Shown piece by piece: positions 15,175 through 25,367 of a DNA stretch of 37,906 bases (positions are counted from its first letter, which is position 1; each line of letters begins with the position of its first letter). The DNA is from Sphaerochaetaceae bacterium (GTDB lineage: Bacteria; Spirochaetota; Spirochaetia; Sphaerochaetales; Sphaerochaetaceae). The stretch covers positions 1 through 37,906 of the forward strand of contig JAILPZ010000028.1 of assembly GCA_024699225.1 (NCBI GenBank), read 5' to 3'. The position numbers and the translations under genes are program-made. The notes under the pieces were generated by a model. The model did not search any database, was not told the origin of the DNA, and was given only the letters and a program-made list of their open reading frames with translations.

Positions 15175-17245
15175 CCTGAGAAACATACCTGTCTCGCACG
15201 TTGCCGGAAACGGCAAGAAGACACTGGCCTCTTACTTTGCCCTGGGGGTTGAGAGTATTTATGACCTTATAAATCTCAGACCCCGCGGCTATGAGGACAG
15301 AACAAGGCGTGTCTGCATAGGGCATCAGGTTCCTGACGGACCGTGGACAAATACAATAGTTCAGGTGCAGGGCAAGAGCTTTTTTGGCAAGGGCCTTAAG
15401 AACGTAAAAGTTACCGTTAAGGATACTGAAAGCGGAGTCAGGGGAGAGCTTCTGGGCTTTAACAGGCCGTATCTGGACAAGACTGTAGTAACAGGTGCCT
15501 TTTACAAGCTTTACGCCTTCCAGATGCCGCAGGCTTTCAGAATGCCGCAGTTCTCAAAGTTTGAATTAACTGCTCTTCCTGATTCATTTGCACTTACTGA
15601 AAATGCAGAAAAGTCTATATCGGGCGGCCTTAAGCCCGTCTATCCTTTAAGCGGAAATCTTACCCAGAACATGGTTAGAAAGCACATGGGCCTGGCCTTC
15701 TCTGATATCCCTGTTCTGGAAAATGACCTGCCTGAGTCTCTCTACGGCAAGTACAAGCTCATTTCCCTTGATAAGGCATACAGGGCACTTCATGCCCCTA
15801 AAAGCGCAGAAGATGTGAGACAGGCTCTGCGTACACTTGGATTCTCTGAGATTTTTTACATGCAGCTTCTGGCCATGAGACGCTCTTCTTCCGACGGAAG
15901 TATCACAAGGCGCTCTGTTACACCGCAGATTTATGAAGCTGAGAAGAAGCTTCTTGAGAGCCTTCCCTTTGAACTTACTGAAGACCAGAAGAAGGTGCTG
16001 CAGGAAATTAGAAAAGACATGAGCGGGGAGAGGAGCATGAACCGCCTCCTGCAGGGAGATGTCGGAAGCGGTAAGACACTGGTGGCTCTGGTTGCAGCAG
16101 TGCATTGCGCAGCCGAAGGGTCTCAGGTTGCCTTCATGGCGCCGACTGAGCTTCTGGCCCGTCAGCACGCTATAAATGCATCCAGGCTGCTTGCTCCGCT
16201 GGGTGTGAATGTGGCATATCTGGACGGTACGGTTACAGGAAAGGCGAGGGCGCTTTTGCTGAAGAATCTCAGGGAGCACAATATTGATCTGGTAATAGGC
16301 ACGCATGCGCTTTTTTCAAAGGATGTTGAGTATGCAAAGCTGGGTTTTGTGATAGTGGACGAGCAGCACCGCTTTGGTGTTGAACAGCGTCGCGCCCTCT
16401 TTGCAAAGGGCCAGAATCCGGATGTGCTCATGATGACTGCAACCCCCATTCCCAGAACCCTTGCGCTTACAATCTACGGGGATCTGAATGTTTCAACCAT
16501 AAAGACCATGCCGGGCGGAAGGCTGCCCGTTAAGACCTATATTGCACCGCCTGAGAAGCGTCAGGCCATGTATGACTCGGTGCATGTGGAGCTTCAGAGG
16601 GGGCACCAGGCCTACTTTGTCTATCCGAGAATAGGAGACGGTGAAGAGGAGGAAGAGAGCTCACTTAAGGATGTAGTTTCCATGTACTCCTACCTCTCTG
16701 AGCGCTACAGTTCGTTCCATGGGGCTTTGATTCACAGCCACCTTCCGGATGATGAGAAGATAAAGATTCTTGAAGACTTTAACAGCGGTAAGATAAGTTT
16801 CCTTGTTTCAACAAGCGTTGTTGAGGTTGGAATTGACGTTCCCAATGCAACATGCATGGTGATAGAGCACGCAGATTTCTTTGGCCTTTCCGCACTTCAC
16901 CAGCTTAGAGGCCGTGTAGGACGAGGAAAGCTTCAGTCCTGGTGCTTTCTTGCCCCGGGGGACAATGTCTCAAAGGACGGCATGAAGCGTCTTGAGGTAT
17001 TAAAGAGTACAAACGACGGTTTTGTAATAGCGGAACAGGATCTTCTTATAAGGGGTCCCGGAGAAATCTCAGGTCTGAGACAGAGTGGATTTACCAACCT
17101 TAAGTTTGTCTCCCTGGACAAGGATTTGAATATGATAGCTGCTGCCAGAGACGAGGTTTCACAGATTCTGGCAACTGACAGCGGACTTCTTGAAGCAGAC
17201 CATGCAGTGCTTAGAAGAGCATTGTTGGAATTACAGTCATTCTGA
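15158..17245 (+). CDS. recG: ATP-dependent DNA helicase RecG
   Basis: A 695-residue branch-migration helicase that remodels stalled forks and Holliday junctions. The N-terminal wedge/OB region (residues about 1-200) is followed by SF2 motor domains. These include QGDVGSGKTLVAL (Walker A, about 297-309), APTELLARQHA, a DEQH box at about 400 (VDEQHRFGVEQR), TATPIPRTLALTI, and motif VI in ALHQLRGRVGRG. The chosen ATG lies inside the end of dnaE. A longer in-frame start at 15116 has no better support. No clear Shine-Dalgarno is seen, so translation is probably coupled to dnaE. Confidence 0.96.
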   Translation: MSILNDLRNIPVSHVAGNGKKTLASYFALGVESIYDLINLRPRGYEDRTRRVCIGHQVPDGPWTNTIVQVQGKSFFGKGLKNVKVTVKDTESGVRGELLGFNRPYLDKTVVTGAFYKLYAFQMPQAFRMPQFSKFELTALPDSFALTENAEKSISGGLKPVYPLSGNLTQNMVRKHMGLAFSDIPVLENDLPESLYGKYKLISLDKAYRALHAPKSAEDVRQALRTLGFSEIFYMQLLAMRRSSSDGSITRRSVTPQIYEAEKKLLESLPFELTEDQKKVLQEIRKDMSGERSMNRLLQGDVGSGKTLVALVAAVHCAAEGSQVAFMAPTELLARQHAINASRLLAPLGVNVAYLDGTVTGKARALLLKNLREHNIDLVIGTHALFSKDVEYAKLGFVIVDEQHRFGVEQRRALFAKGQNPDVLMMTATPIPRTLALTIYGDLNVSTIKTMPGGRLPVKTYIAPPEKRQAMYDSVHVELQRGHQAYFVYPRIGDGEEEEESSLKDVVSMYSYLSERYSSFHGALIHSHLPDDEKIKILEDFNSGKISFLVSTSVVEVGIDVPNATCMVIEHADFFGLSALHQLRGRVGRGKLQSWCFLAPGDNVSKDGMKRLEVLKSTNDGFVIAEQDLLIRGPGEISGLRQSGFTNLKFVSLDKDLNMIAAARDEVSQILATDSGLLEADHAVLRRALLELQSF

Positions 17246-17251
17246 TATAAT
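17222..17251 (+). promoter_or_regulatory. Putative promoter of the molybdenum-hydroxylase-like operon
   Basis: TTGTTG (17222-17227), 18-nt spacer, TATAAT (17246-17251). TG one base before makes it an extended -10 (TGATATAAT). It overlaps the end of recG. The ATG at 17260 is only 8 nt past the -10, so the leader would be 0-3 nt long. Confidence 0.6.
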
Positions 17252-17259
17252 ATTGAGTC

Positions 17260-19302
17260 ATGACGGACCTCTCTCAAGTTTTTACAAACGCAACCTCATT
17301 TAAGGTAGGAGTACTGTACTGTGCAACACGTACAGGACACTTTACTGAAATAAAGAGGGGAGAAGATAATTCAATTACAGTAATTGATTCTTCTGATTTT
17401 GATGAAGAGGTCACCGTTATAGACGATTCATGTCCTGTCTTCCCTAAAGAAGAGGCAGATTATCCCGGACAGCCCCTGCTTGCCGTATTTGGGGACGATC
17501 ATGAGAGTGTAGATTTATACTGCAAGAAAATCCAAGTTGCATTTGACTCAGAGGCTTCTCAGAAAAAACAGGATGAACTGGAAGAGACAGATACCAGCCT
17601 TATCTGGAGCTACGGAGATGCAGACAGTTATTTCTCTGAAAATCCGGACCAGAAATTTCACCATATAAAAAGCACCTTCAATATAGACAGTTACAAGAGC
17701 CCGTCCCTCAGTGACAGAAGAACATATGCCTTCATGGACGGAGATACCCTGAGAATTAAAGTTGCTACCCAGTGGCCGCTTATGATAAAGCGTGAAGTGG
17801 CCAGGGCCATGAATATGGACCCGAAGAAGGTTATAGTCCACACCCAGGAATACTATGCTCCGAATGACCAGCTTTTAAATACTCCGCTTTTCTCTGCCAT
17901 AATTGCAGCAAAGGCCTCTGTAAAGACCTCATCTGCTGTTGTTCTTACAAACGAGATGGCTTCCTGCCAGCCTGCAGTAAAGGCCTATCTTGAGTCTGTG
18001 GTGGATGAGCAGGGAAATCCTCTGGCATTTCTTGCAGATGCAATTATAAATGCAGGTGCCTTTGCTTCATTCAGGTCAGAGCTCTGTCTGGGTCTCTTTG
18101 CCGGTATGGTTCCGCCTTATGATATTAAGGCCATGAAGGCAAGGATAAGGGTTTTCAGAAGCCACAGACCACCAGCCAACATATTCTCAGATGCAGGATA
18201 CTCCCTCGGCCTGAGTCTTCTTGAATCTCACTATGGCAAGGTTGCAAAACTTACCGGTACTTCTCCTGATGTGTGGAGGCTCAGACACCTTGAAAGGACT
18301 GCGCTTCACGACTGCGTAAAGGATTCAACAAGATTTGATTCCCTGGAGAAAACCATAGAAGATGCAGTTAAGGACAGCTGGTTCTCACGTCAGTATGCAG
18401 TTAACAACCAGGATGGAATTAAGCACAGCAGAATAAATCCTTTTATAGATTACTCGCGCGGTATAGGACTTGCCTGCGGAGAGGGAAACCAGGGCTTCTC
18501 CTACTGCTTCAAGCTTCTTAAAGACAGCAGTATTACAGTTACAATGGAGAAGGACAGGAGTGTAACAATCAGATGCGGGGTTGCACCCAACTCAATTATG
18601 CTGCACACCTGGTCCACAATAGTTTCCAAGGTTCTTAACGTAGACCCGTCAGTTGTTCTGTTTGAGGATATAAACGCAGAAGGAATAGTTGATATAGGTC
18701 CGAGTGCACTTTCAAGAGACATAAGGTATGTATCAAGCTGGATCCTTCAGGCAAGTAAAAAGATAAAAGAGAGACTTGATGCCGGAGAGGAACTTCCGGT
18801 TACGGTACAGACTTCAGCTCCCATGCCGGAGAGGCACATAAATACTGATCCTCTTGAAGTGAGAAACGGCTCAGTATTTGATGAGTCTGAATGGAAGGGT
18901 GCAGTTACAGGAACGGATGCAGCAGGCAGTGCTGTTGTGGCTCTTTCAATAGACCCCGTACTCCTTACTCCTAGAATTGACAGAGTCTGGATTTCTCTTG
19001 CAATGGGCAGAATTATAAACAGGCCGCGCTTTTTGAGAAACGTAAGGCAGACGGCTGCCAATATAATATCTGAAATCTGTCCGTCGGCAGATCTTTCATG
19101 CAGAATAGAGCTTGACCTTTCAGAGAAGTCTGACGGGCCGCTTGGCTCAGCTACATCTCTGGTAAGAGGTCTTGTTTCCTCCGCACTTCTCAGTGCACTC
19201 AGCCAGGCCCTTTCCGCATCCGTTACAAATATTCCGGTTACTGCAGAATACATAGCCTCAATTCTTGAGTCTTCAGACAAGGAGGAGCAGAATGCTGATT
19301 AA
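17260..19302 (+). CDS. Xanthine dehydrogenase-family large (molybdopterin-binding) subunit, degenerate
   Basis: A 680-residue protein that aligns by eye along the whole Mo-subunit fold. It has the N-terminal hammerhead-like segment (YCATRTGHF ... YPGQPLLAVFGDD), a central region (VFRSHRPPANIF...SLLESHYGKVAKLTG), the late segment (SALSRDIRYVSSWILQASKK) and the C-terminal LPxT/E-like end (NIPVTAEYIASIL). The usual active-site signatures look lost. RGFG-like text is SDAG, the GQG-x-x-T loop is VAPNSIMLHT, and the GvGE carrying the catalytic Glu is GPLGSAT. It is also shorter than typical (about 750-800). It may have another function, or lack molybdenum catalysis. The next two genes supply Fe-S and FAD subunits. 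Confidence 0.75.
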   Translation: MTDLSQVFTNATSFKVGVLYCATRTGHFTEIKRGEDNSITVIDSSDFDEEVTVIDDSCPVFPKEEADYPGQPLLAVFGDDHESVDLYCKKIQVAFDSEASQKKQDELEETDTSLIWSYGDADSYFSENPDQKFHHIKSTFNIDSYKSPSLSDRRTYAFMDGDTLRIKVATQWPLMIKREVARAMNMDPKKVIVHTQEYYAPNDQLLNTPLFSAIIAAKASVKTSSAVVLTNEMASCQPAVKAYLESVVDEQGNPLAFLADAIINAGAFASFRSELCLGLFAGMVPPYDIKAMKARIRVFRSHRPPANIFSDAGYSLGLSLLESHYGKVAKLTGTSPDVWRLRHLERTALHDCVKDSTRFDSLEKTIEDAVKDSWFSRQYAVNNQDGIKHSRINPFIDYSRGIGLACGEGNQGFSYCFKLLKDSSITVTMEKDRSVTIRCGVAPNSIMLHTWSTIVSKVLNVDPSVVLFEDINAEGIVDIGPSALSRDIRYVSSWILQASKKIKERLDAGEELPVTVQTSAPMPERHINTDPLEVRNGSVFDESEWKGAVTGTDAAGSAVVALSIDPVLLTPRIDRVWISLAMGRIINRPRFLRNVRQTAANIISEICPSADLSCRIELDLSEKSDGPLGSATSLVRGLVSSALLSALSQALSASVTNIPVTAEYIASILESSDKEEQNAD

Positions 19303-19792
19303 ATGCACTATTGACGGCGTAGGGCAGCTTCTGAATGTAAGTGCCGACAAGCCGCTCAGCAAGATACTTCAGGAAAAAATAGAAGACTTTCCGACAAACA
19401 GTGCCTGTCACGGTGCCATGTGCGGAAACTGTGCAGTTCTGCTCAACGGAGAGTGTGTTCTCTCCTGCCTGGTTCCGGCCTACAGACTGAATAATGCAGT
19501 AATACTGACTATCGAAGGGTTCAGAAGAACAAGACCCTGTCATGATATAGAGAGAGCCTACACTGAAACAGGAATAAGACCTTGTGAGCAGTGCTACGCA
19601 TCCAAGACACTCATGATTGAGGGTGTGCTGAACCGCATGGATATAAACAACACCAGAAACAATGTTCTGGATAAAGCCCTTATTGCCAGAGAAATGGGAA
19701 TGAACAGCTGCCGCTGCCTTGAAATGAGGCAGATAGAGACAGTTATAAGGGTGGCTTTGAAGAACAGGAGGAACAGAATTGCCAAGAAATGA
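19292..19792 (+). CDS. 2Fe-2S subunit of a xanthine dehydrogenase-type enzyme
   Basis: A 166-residue electron-transfer subunit with both expected clusters. Plant-ferredoxin-type ligands are Cys39, Cys44, Cys47 and Cys59 (C-x4-C-x2-C-x11-C). The helical second domain has Cys98, Cys101, Cys140 and Cys142 (C-x2-C ... C-R-C). It would carry electrons between the Mo centre and FAD. The ATG at 19292 is chosen over 19265 because GGAGGAG (19281-19287) lies just upstream. It overlaps the large-subunit gene by 11 nt, so the two are cotranslated. Confidence 0.88.
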   Translation: MLIKCTIDGVGQLLNVSADKPLSKILQEKIEDFPTNSACHGAMCGNCAVLLNGECVLSCLVPAYRLNNAVILTIEGFRRTRPCHDIERAYTETGIRPCEQCYASKTLMIEGVLNRMDINNTRNNVLDKALIAREMGMNSCRCLEMRQIETVIRVALKNRRNRIAKK

Positions 19793-20678
19793 CATGGTTT
19801 CAGTCCATTCTCCCAAAACCACCGTTGAACTGATAAATACGGTTGCAAAGAATAAAAACGCCGTTATCTTCGGTGGCGGAACCTATCTCATGTCCAGGGA
19901 CGACTACTACCCCAATGTAAAGGGCAGGGATATTATCCTCACTTCTACCGTGCCTGAACTTTCAAGAGTCTACCACAGCGAAAAGTATATTGAAGCCGGC
20001 TGTGCCGTAACCCTTGAGACGCTGCTGAGTACCGGAAGCTACATAATCAGCCAGCCTCTGGATAACGCCCTCAGGGCTCTTGGCTCATCAACCATCCGCT
20101 CTCAGATGACCATGGGCGGAGCCTTCTGCACCGACAAAATCCGCTTTGCACTCCCGTGTTATCTCTCGGCCATAGGAGCTGAAGTTGAATTCAGGTTCTA
20201 CTCACTGCACGGTCGCGCCAAGAGAGTCACATCCACCTCAAGATGGCTTTCCATCTCCAAGCTGTACGGCAACAACGGAGAATACGTCCTGGAGGACAAT
20301 GCAGTCATGACCCGTGTCCGCATTCCGTCCCAGGAGGGGCTGAGGCAGTTCTACAGAACCCTCGGTTCACCCATGCACGAGAGCCGCAGTTCAGTCATTT
20401 TTGCCCTCACTTTCAACGACAGCAAAGGCTCCATTTCAGACGCCTCGCTGCGCATAGTCCTGCCTGTTGCAGGCTTCTTTGCAAGTGCCGATTTTGACTC
20501 CATGCTTTCGGGTCTCCCGCTCCCCATGACCACAGCCCAGATCAACAGACTTGGTTCTGAGCTTGCCGGCAAACTCAAATCATCATTTCCAAAGGTAACC
20601 AACATTCAGATTGAAAGATCAAGGCGTCTTCTTCAGACAATCCTCTTTGACCTGAATACAGGCTACCTTCAGTTCTAA
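19779..20678 (+). CDS. FAD-binding subunit of a xanthine dehydrogenase-type enzyme (TTG start)
   Basis: A 299-residue protein of the CoxM/XdhB FAD_binding_5 type. FGGGTYLMS (about 31-39) matches the pyrophosphate-binding GG-x-T loop, and TIRSQMTMGGAF (about 105-116) matches the second FAD motif. A C-terminal CO-dehydrogenase flavoprotein-like domain follows. The TTG at 19779 is favoured because AGGAGG (19766-19771) sits 7 nt upstream. The first ATG, at 19794, is 22 nt away. It overlaps the 2Fe-2S gene by 14 nt. Unlike the large subunit, its cofactor motifs are intact. Confidence 0.87.
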   Translation: MPRNDMVSVHSPKTTVELINTVAKNKNAVIFGGGTYLMSRDDYYPNVKGRDIILTSTVPELSRVYHSEKYIEAGCAVTLETLLSTGSYIISQPLDNALRALGSSTIRSQMTMGGAFCTDKIRFALPCYLSAIGAEVEFRFYSLHGRAKRVTSTSRWLSISKLYGNNGEYVLEDNAVMTRVRIPSQEGLRQFYRTLGSPMHESRSSVIFALTFNDSKGSISDASLRIVLPVAGFFASADFDSMLSGLPLPMTTAQINRLGSELAGKLKSSFPKVTNIQIERSRRLLQTILFDLNTGYLQF

Positions 20679-20692
20679 GGGAGTAATCAGTC

Positions 20693-21250
20693 ATGCTGAA
20701 AATGAGAATTACGGGAGGAAAATACTGCAACCGCAGGGTAATAATACCCGAAGGCGATATGGAAATCCGTCCTGCAATGGACCGCATGCGTGAATCCCTT
20801 TTCAGTATCCTGGGTCCTCTGGACGGCTACAGTTTCTGCGACCTTTTCTCAGGCAGTGCCTGTGTGGGTCTGGAAGCAGCTTCCCGCGGTGCCTCTGTGG
20901 TTCACTGTGTGGAGATGGACAGAAAAAAGCGCTCAGTTATGGAGCAGAACATAAGTTTTGCAAAAGACGAGTGTGATATAAAGCTTTTCTTCTCAGATGT
21001 TCTTGTCTATATTCCTGCCTGCAAAACAAAGTATGATATAGTTTATGCAGACCCTCCGTTTCCCATGGAGAACAAGACAAAGATTGCCTATCTTGTAAAT
21101 AAAAAGCACCTTGTTGTTCCCGGCGGTCTCTTTGTAGTCCACATTCCCGTAACTGAGGAGAGCCAGTGGGATGAAAAGATTGGAGATCTGGTTCTCACTG
21201 ACACCCGCAAGTACGGGCGCAACATGATTAAGTTCTACAGAATGGCTTAA
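20693..21250 (+). CDS. rsmD: 16S rRNA (guanine(966)-N2)-methyltransferase RsmD
   Basis: A 185-residue class I methyltransferase that modifies G966 of 16S rRNA. Family landmarks are MRITGGKYCNRRV at the start, RPAMDRMRESLFSIL (about 26-40), the SAM-binding motif CDLFSGSACVGLEAASRGA (about 49-67) and the catalytic ADPPF (about 121-125). GGGAG (20679-20683) supports the ATG at 20693; the family's usual first Met corresponds to the third codon after it (20702). It follows the FAD subunit by 14 nt and may be cotranscribed with it. Confidence 0.93.
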   Translation: MLKMRITGGKYCNRRVIIPEGDMEIRPAMDRMRESLFSILGPLDGYSFCDLFSGSACVGLEAASRGASVVHCVEMDRKKRSVMEQNISFAKDECDIKLFFSDVLVYIPACKTKYDIVYADPPFPMENKTKIAYLVNKKHLVVPGGLFVVHIPVTEESQWDEKIGDLVLTDTRKYGRNMIKFYRMA

Positions 21251-21325
21251 GACAGCACTTTGCATCCGGCCACCCTGTGCTGAAATTTCTGAAATAAACT
21301 TTTTATTAAAAAATTTTCTGGCAGG

Positions 21326-21390
21326 GTTTATAAAATAAACTTTTTCTGAAATTTTTTACGCTGAAAGTTTACATGCAGCGCTCTCATGCA
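21326..21390. repeat. 65-bp intergenic element, copy B (upstream of ligA)
   Basis: GTTTATAAAATAAAC (21326-21340) and a right block (21367-21390) beginning GTTTACATGCAGCGCTCTCA, spaced exactly as in copy A at 11570-11634. The middle is also related if one base is shifted. Copy B sits 182 nt before the ligA ATG; copy A sits 70 nt before the dnaE ATG. Confidence 0.65.
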
Positions 21391-21410
21391 CTCTCATGCA
21401 CTCTCATTCA
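21381..21410. repeat. Threefold tandem decamer CTCTCATGCA
   Basis: CTCTCATGCA twice (21381-21390 and 21391-21400), then CTCTCATTCA (21401-21410). It begins inside the end of the 65-bp element, suggesting slippage of that end. Copy A upstream of dnaE has a single unit. Confidence 0.85.
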
Positions 21411-21500
21411 CTGAGAAATTGTCTAGATTCTTAAAATTTTGAAAAAAATCGTTCACAAGTTCACTATTTCTGAAAAAAAATTTCATTTCCAGACAATTTT

Positions 21501-21519
21501 GCCTGCAGTACTCGCAGGC
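21501..21519. other. Perfect short hairpin in the ligA upstream gap
   Basis: GCCTGC, 7-nt loop AGTACTC, GCAGGC. No T-run follows, so termination is unlikely. A second hairpin CCATTATT/AATAATGG lies at 21527-21551 and overlaps the proposed ligA -35 (21537-21542). Confidence 0.6.
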
Positions 21520-21536
21520 TGCACTGCCATTATTCA

Positions 21537-23671
<2,135 letters not shown>

Positions 23672-23682
23672 GAGAGTTGCGT

Positions 23683-24039
23683 ATGAAGCTGAAGACAAAA
23701 ATCTATCTTGAAGACGAAAACGGGAAATTTATGGGAATAGGTGTTCTGTGGCTTTTGCAGAGCATATTGAAGCTCGGCTCACTGAGGGCTGCAGCGGCAG
23801 AGATAGGTATTTCCTACTCAAAGGCCTATACCATGATTGAGAACCTTGAAGGGGCCCTGGGCCACCCCGTTATAGAGAGAAAGCGCGGAGGAAAGGACAG
23901 AGTTGGAGCTTCTCTTACTCCCTTTGCCGTTTCCTTTATGGATATTTATGACTCTTTTCAGAAAGAGTGCAAAACACTTATGGAAAAGCCTTTTGAGCGT
24001 TTTTCCTCTCTCTATGAGAAGCTGGAGAAAGAAAAATGA
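23683..24039 (+). CDS. ModE-like winged-helix DNA-binding protein (no molybdate domain)
   Basis: A 118-residue protein matching the N-terminal domain of ModE, the molybdate-responsive regulator. LLQSILKLGSLRAAAAEIGI forms the helix-turn-helix, followed by SKAYTMIENLE and RKRGGKDRVGASLTPFA. The molybdate-binding TOBE domains of full ModE are absent. GAGAGAG (23668-23676) supports ATG 23683; TTG 23677 is an alternative. It lies between ligA and pfkA with a 4-nt overlap (ATGA) to the latter. A Mo-related target is possible given the nearby hydroxylase-like operon, but is not shown. Confidence 0.85.
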   Translation: MKLKTKIYLEDENGKFMGIGVLWLLQSILKLGSLRAAAAEIGISYSKAYTMIENLEGALGHPVIERKRGGKDRVGASLTPFAVSFMDIYDSFQKECKTLMEKPFERFSSLYEKLEKEK

Positions 24040-25355
24040 GTATGAATCATGATTTTGAGATTGAAAGACTTGGAGATGCCAAAATCCAGTCTCCGATTAT
24101 TATGAATATGGGCAAGGACGGATTTGCAGACTATGTTGAAGATGATGACAGGATAGTCTTTGATCTGGAAACAAAGGTCGTTGACGGAAAGAGGGTTTCG
24201 GTTACTGAAGATACTCTTGAAGTTGCAGGACCGAGAAGGGAAATCTACTTCAATCCGGCCCATGTTCATGCCGCTATAGCCACATGCGGAGGCATATGCC
24301 CCGGTCTTAACAATGTAATAAGGGCAGTTGTACGCTGTCTGTGGTACAGCTACGGGGTGCGCCGTATTTCAGGTGTTCCTTACGGCTATCAGGGCCTTCT
24401 GCCTGAAAGCAAGTGGCCGTTTATTGAGCTTAATCCTGATGTTGTAGATGATATTCAGGAAAAGGGCGGAACCATCCTGGGTTCTGCAAGAGGTGGCGGA
24501 GAACGCACCTCTGATATGGTGGACACACTTGAGAGAATGAATATAAACATCCTCTTTACAGTCGGCGGAGACGGAACGCTCAGGGGAGCTTTGGCCATAG
24601 CTGAGGAGATTAAAAAGCGTGGTCTTAAAATATCGGTTGTAGGTATTCCGAAAACCATAGATAACGATCTGGCCTTTATTCAGACCTCATTTGGTTTTGA
24701 TACTGCAGTCTCACTTGCCGTTCCGGTTATACGCGGAGCCCACGTAGAGGCCAGAAATGCCATAAACGGAATAGGTCTTGTAAAGGTTATGGGAAGAAGC
24801 AGCGGCTTTATAGCAGCCCATGCCTCCCTAGCCCAGAGTGATGTAAACTTCTGTCTCATCCCCGAAAGTCCCTTTGACCTTGAAGGTCCTAACGGCCTTT
24901 TGAGCCACCTGAAAAAGCGCCTTGAAAACAGGGGTCATGCTGTAATTCTCGTAGCTGAGGGAGCCGGTCAGGATATAGTCCCTGCCTCAGGTAAAAAGGA
25001 TGCAAGCGGAAATGTTAAATTTACCGATATAGGGGTTTTCTTAAAAGGAAAAATAGAGGATTATTTTAAGGCTGAGAAAATGCAGGTCAATGTAAAATAT
25101 ATTGACCCGTCATATACAATAAGAAGCGCACCTGCAGACAGCTACGACAGTATTTACTGTGCAAGACTCGGCGCAAACGCCGTTCATGCAGGTATGACCG
25201 GCAAGACGGGCCTTCTTGTAAGTATGATCAACAACTGCTTCATACATATGCCTATAAAAGAGGCAGTGTCAAAGCGAAACACCATAAATACGGAAAGCGC
25301 ACTGTGGCGTGACGTTCTTGAGAACACAAGACAGAGCGAATCCATGAAGAACTGA
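24036..25355 (+). CDS. pfkA: 6-phosphofructokinase, plant/trypanosome-like group
   Basis: A 439-residue glycolytic enzyme converting fructose 6-phosphate to the 1,6-bisphosphate. It has an N-terminal extension of about 80 residues before ATCGGICPGLNNVIRAVVR. The phosphoryl-donor loop is GGDGTLRGA (about 176-184) and the catalytic segment is PKTIDNDLAF (about 205-214). The Gly in GGDG suggests ATP use, since pyrophosphate enzymes usually have Asp there; the Lys before TIDND is shared with both PPi and plant/trypanosome ATP types. Donor assignment is an inference. GGAG lies upstream of the start. Confidence 0.9.
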   Translation: MSMNHDFEIERLGDAKIQSPIIMNMGKDGFADYVEDDDRIVFDLETKVVDGKRVSVTEDTLEVAGPRREIYFNPAHVHAAIATCGGICPGLNNVIRAVVRCLWYSYGVRRISGVPYGYQGLLPESKWPFIELNPDVVDDIQEKGGTILGSARGGGERTSDMVDTLERMNINILFTVGGDGTLRGALAIAEEIKKRGLKISVVGIPKTIDNDLAFIQTSFGFDTAVSLAVPVIRGAHVEARNAINGIGLVKVMGRSSGFIAAHASLAQSDVNFCLIPESPFDLEGPNGLLSHLKKRLENRGHAVILVAEGAGQDIVPASGKKDASGNVKFTDIGVFLKGKIEDYFKAEKMQVNVKYIDPSYTIRSAPADSYDSIYCARLGANAVHAGMTGKTGLLVSMINNCFIHMPIKEAVSKRNTINTESALWRDVLENTRQSESMKN

Positions 25356-25367
25356 ATGAGGTTATAA

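Noticed and set aside
15647-16306. Long reverse-strand open frame inside recG (219 codons)
   Set aside because: It is fully antisense to a clear RecG coding region, has no family-like motif and no ribosome binding site; codon bias of the sense strand explains it.
19238-19822. Reverse-strand open frame across the hydroxylase gene junctions (194 codons)
   Set aside because: It lies opposite three overlapping, well-supported genes and shows no recognisable domain.
21381-21410. Decamer repeat as a CRISPR array
   Set aside because: Units are 10 bp and directly adjacent with no spacers, and no cas gene is present.
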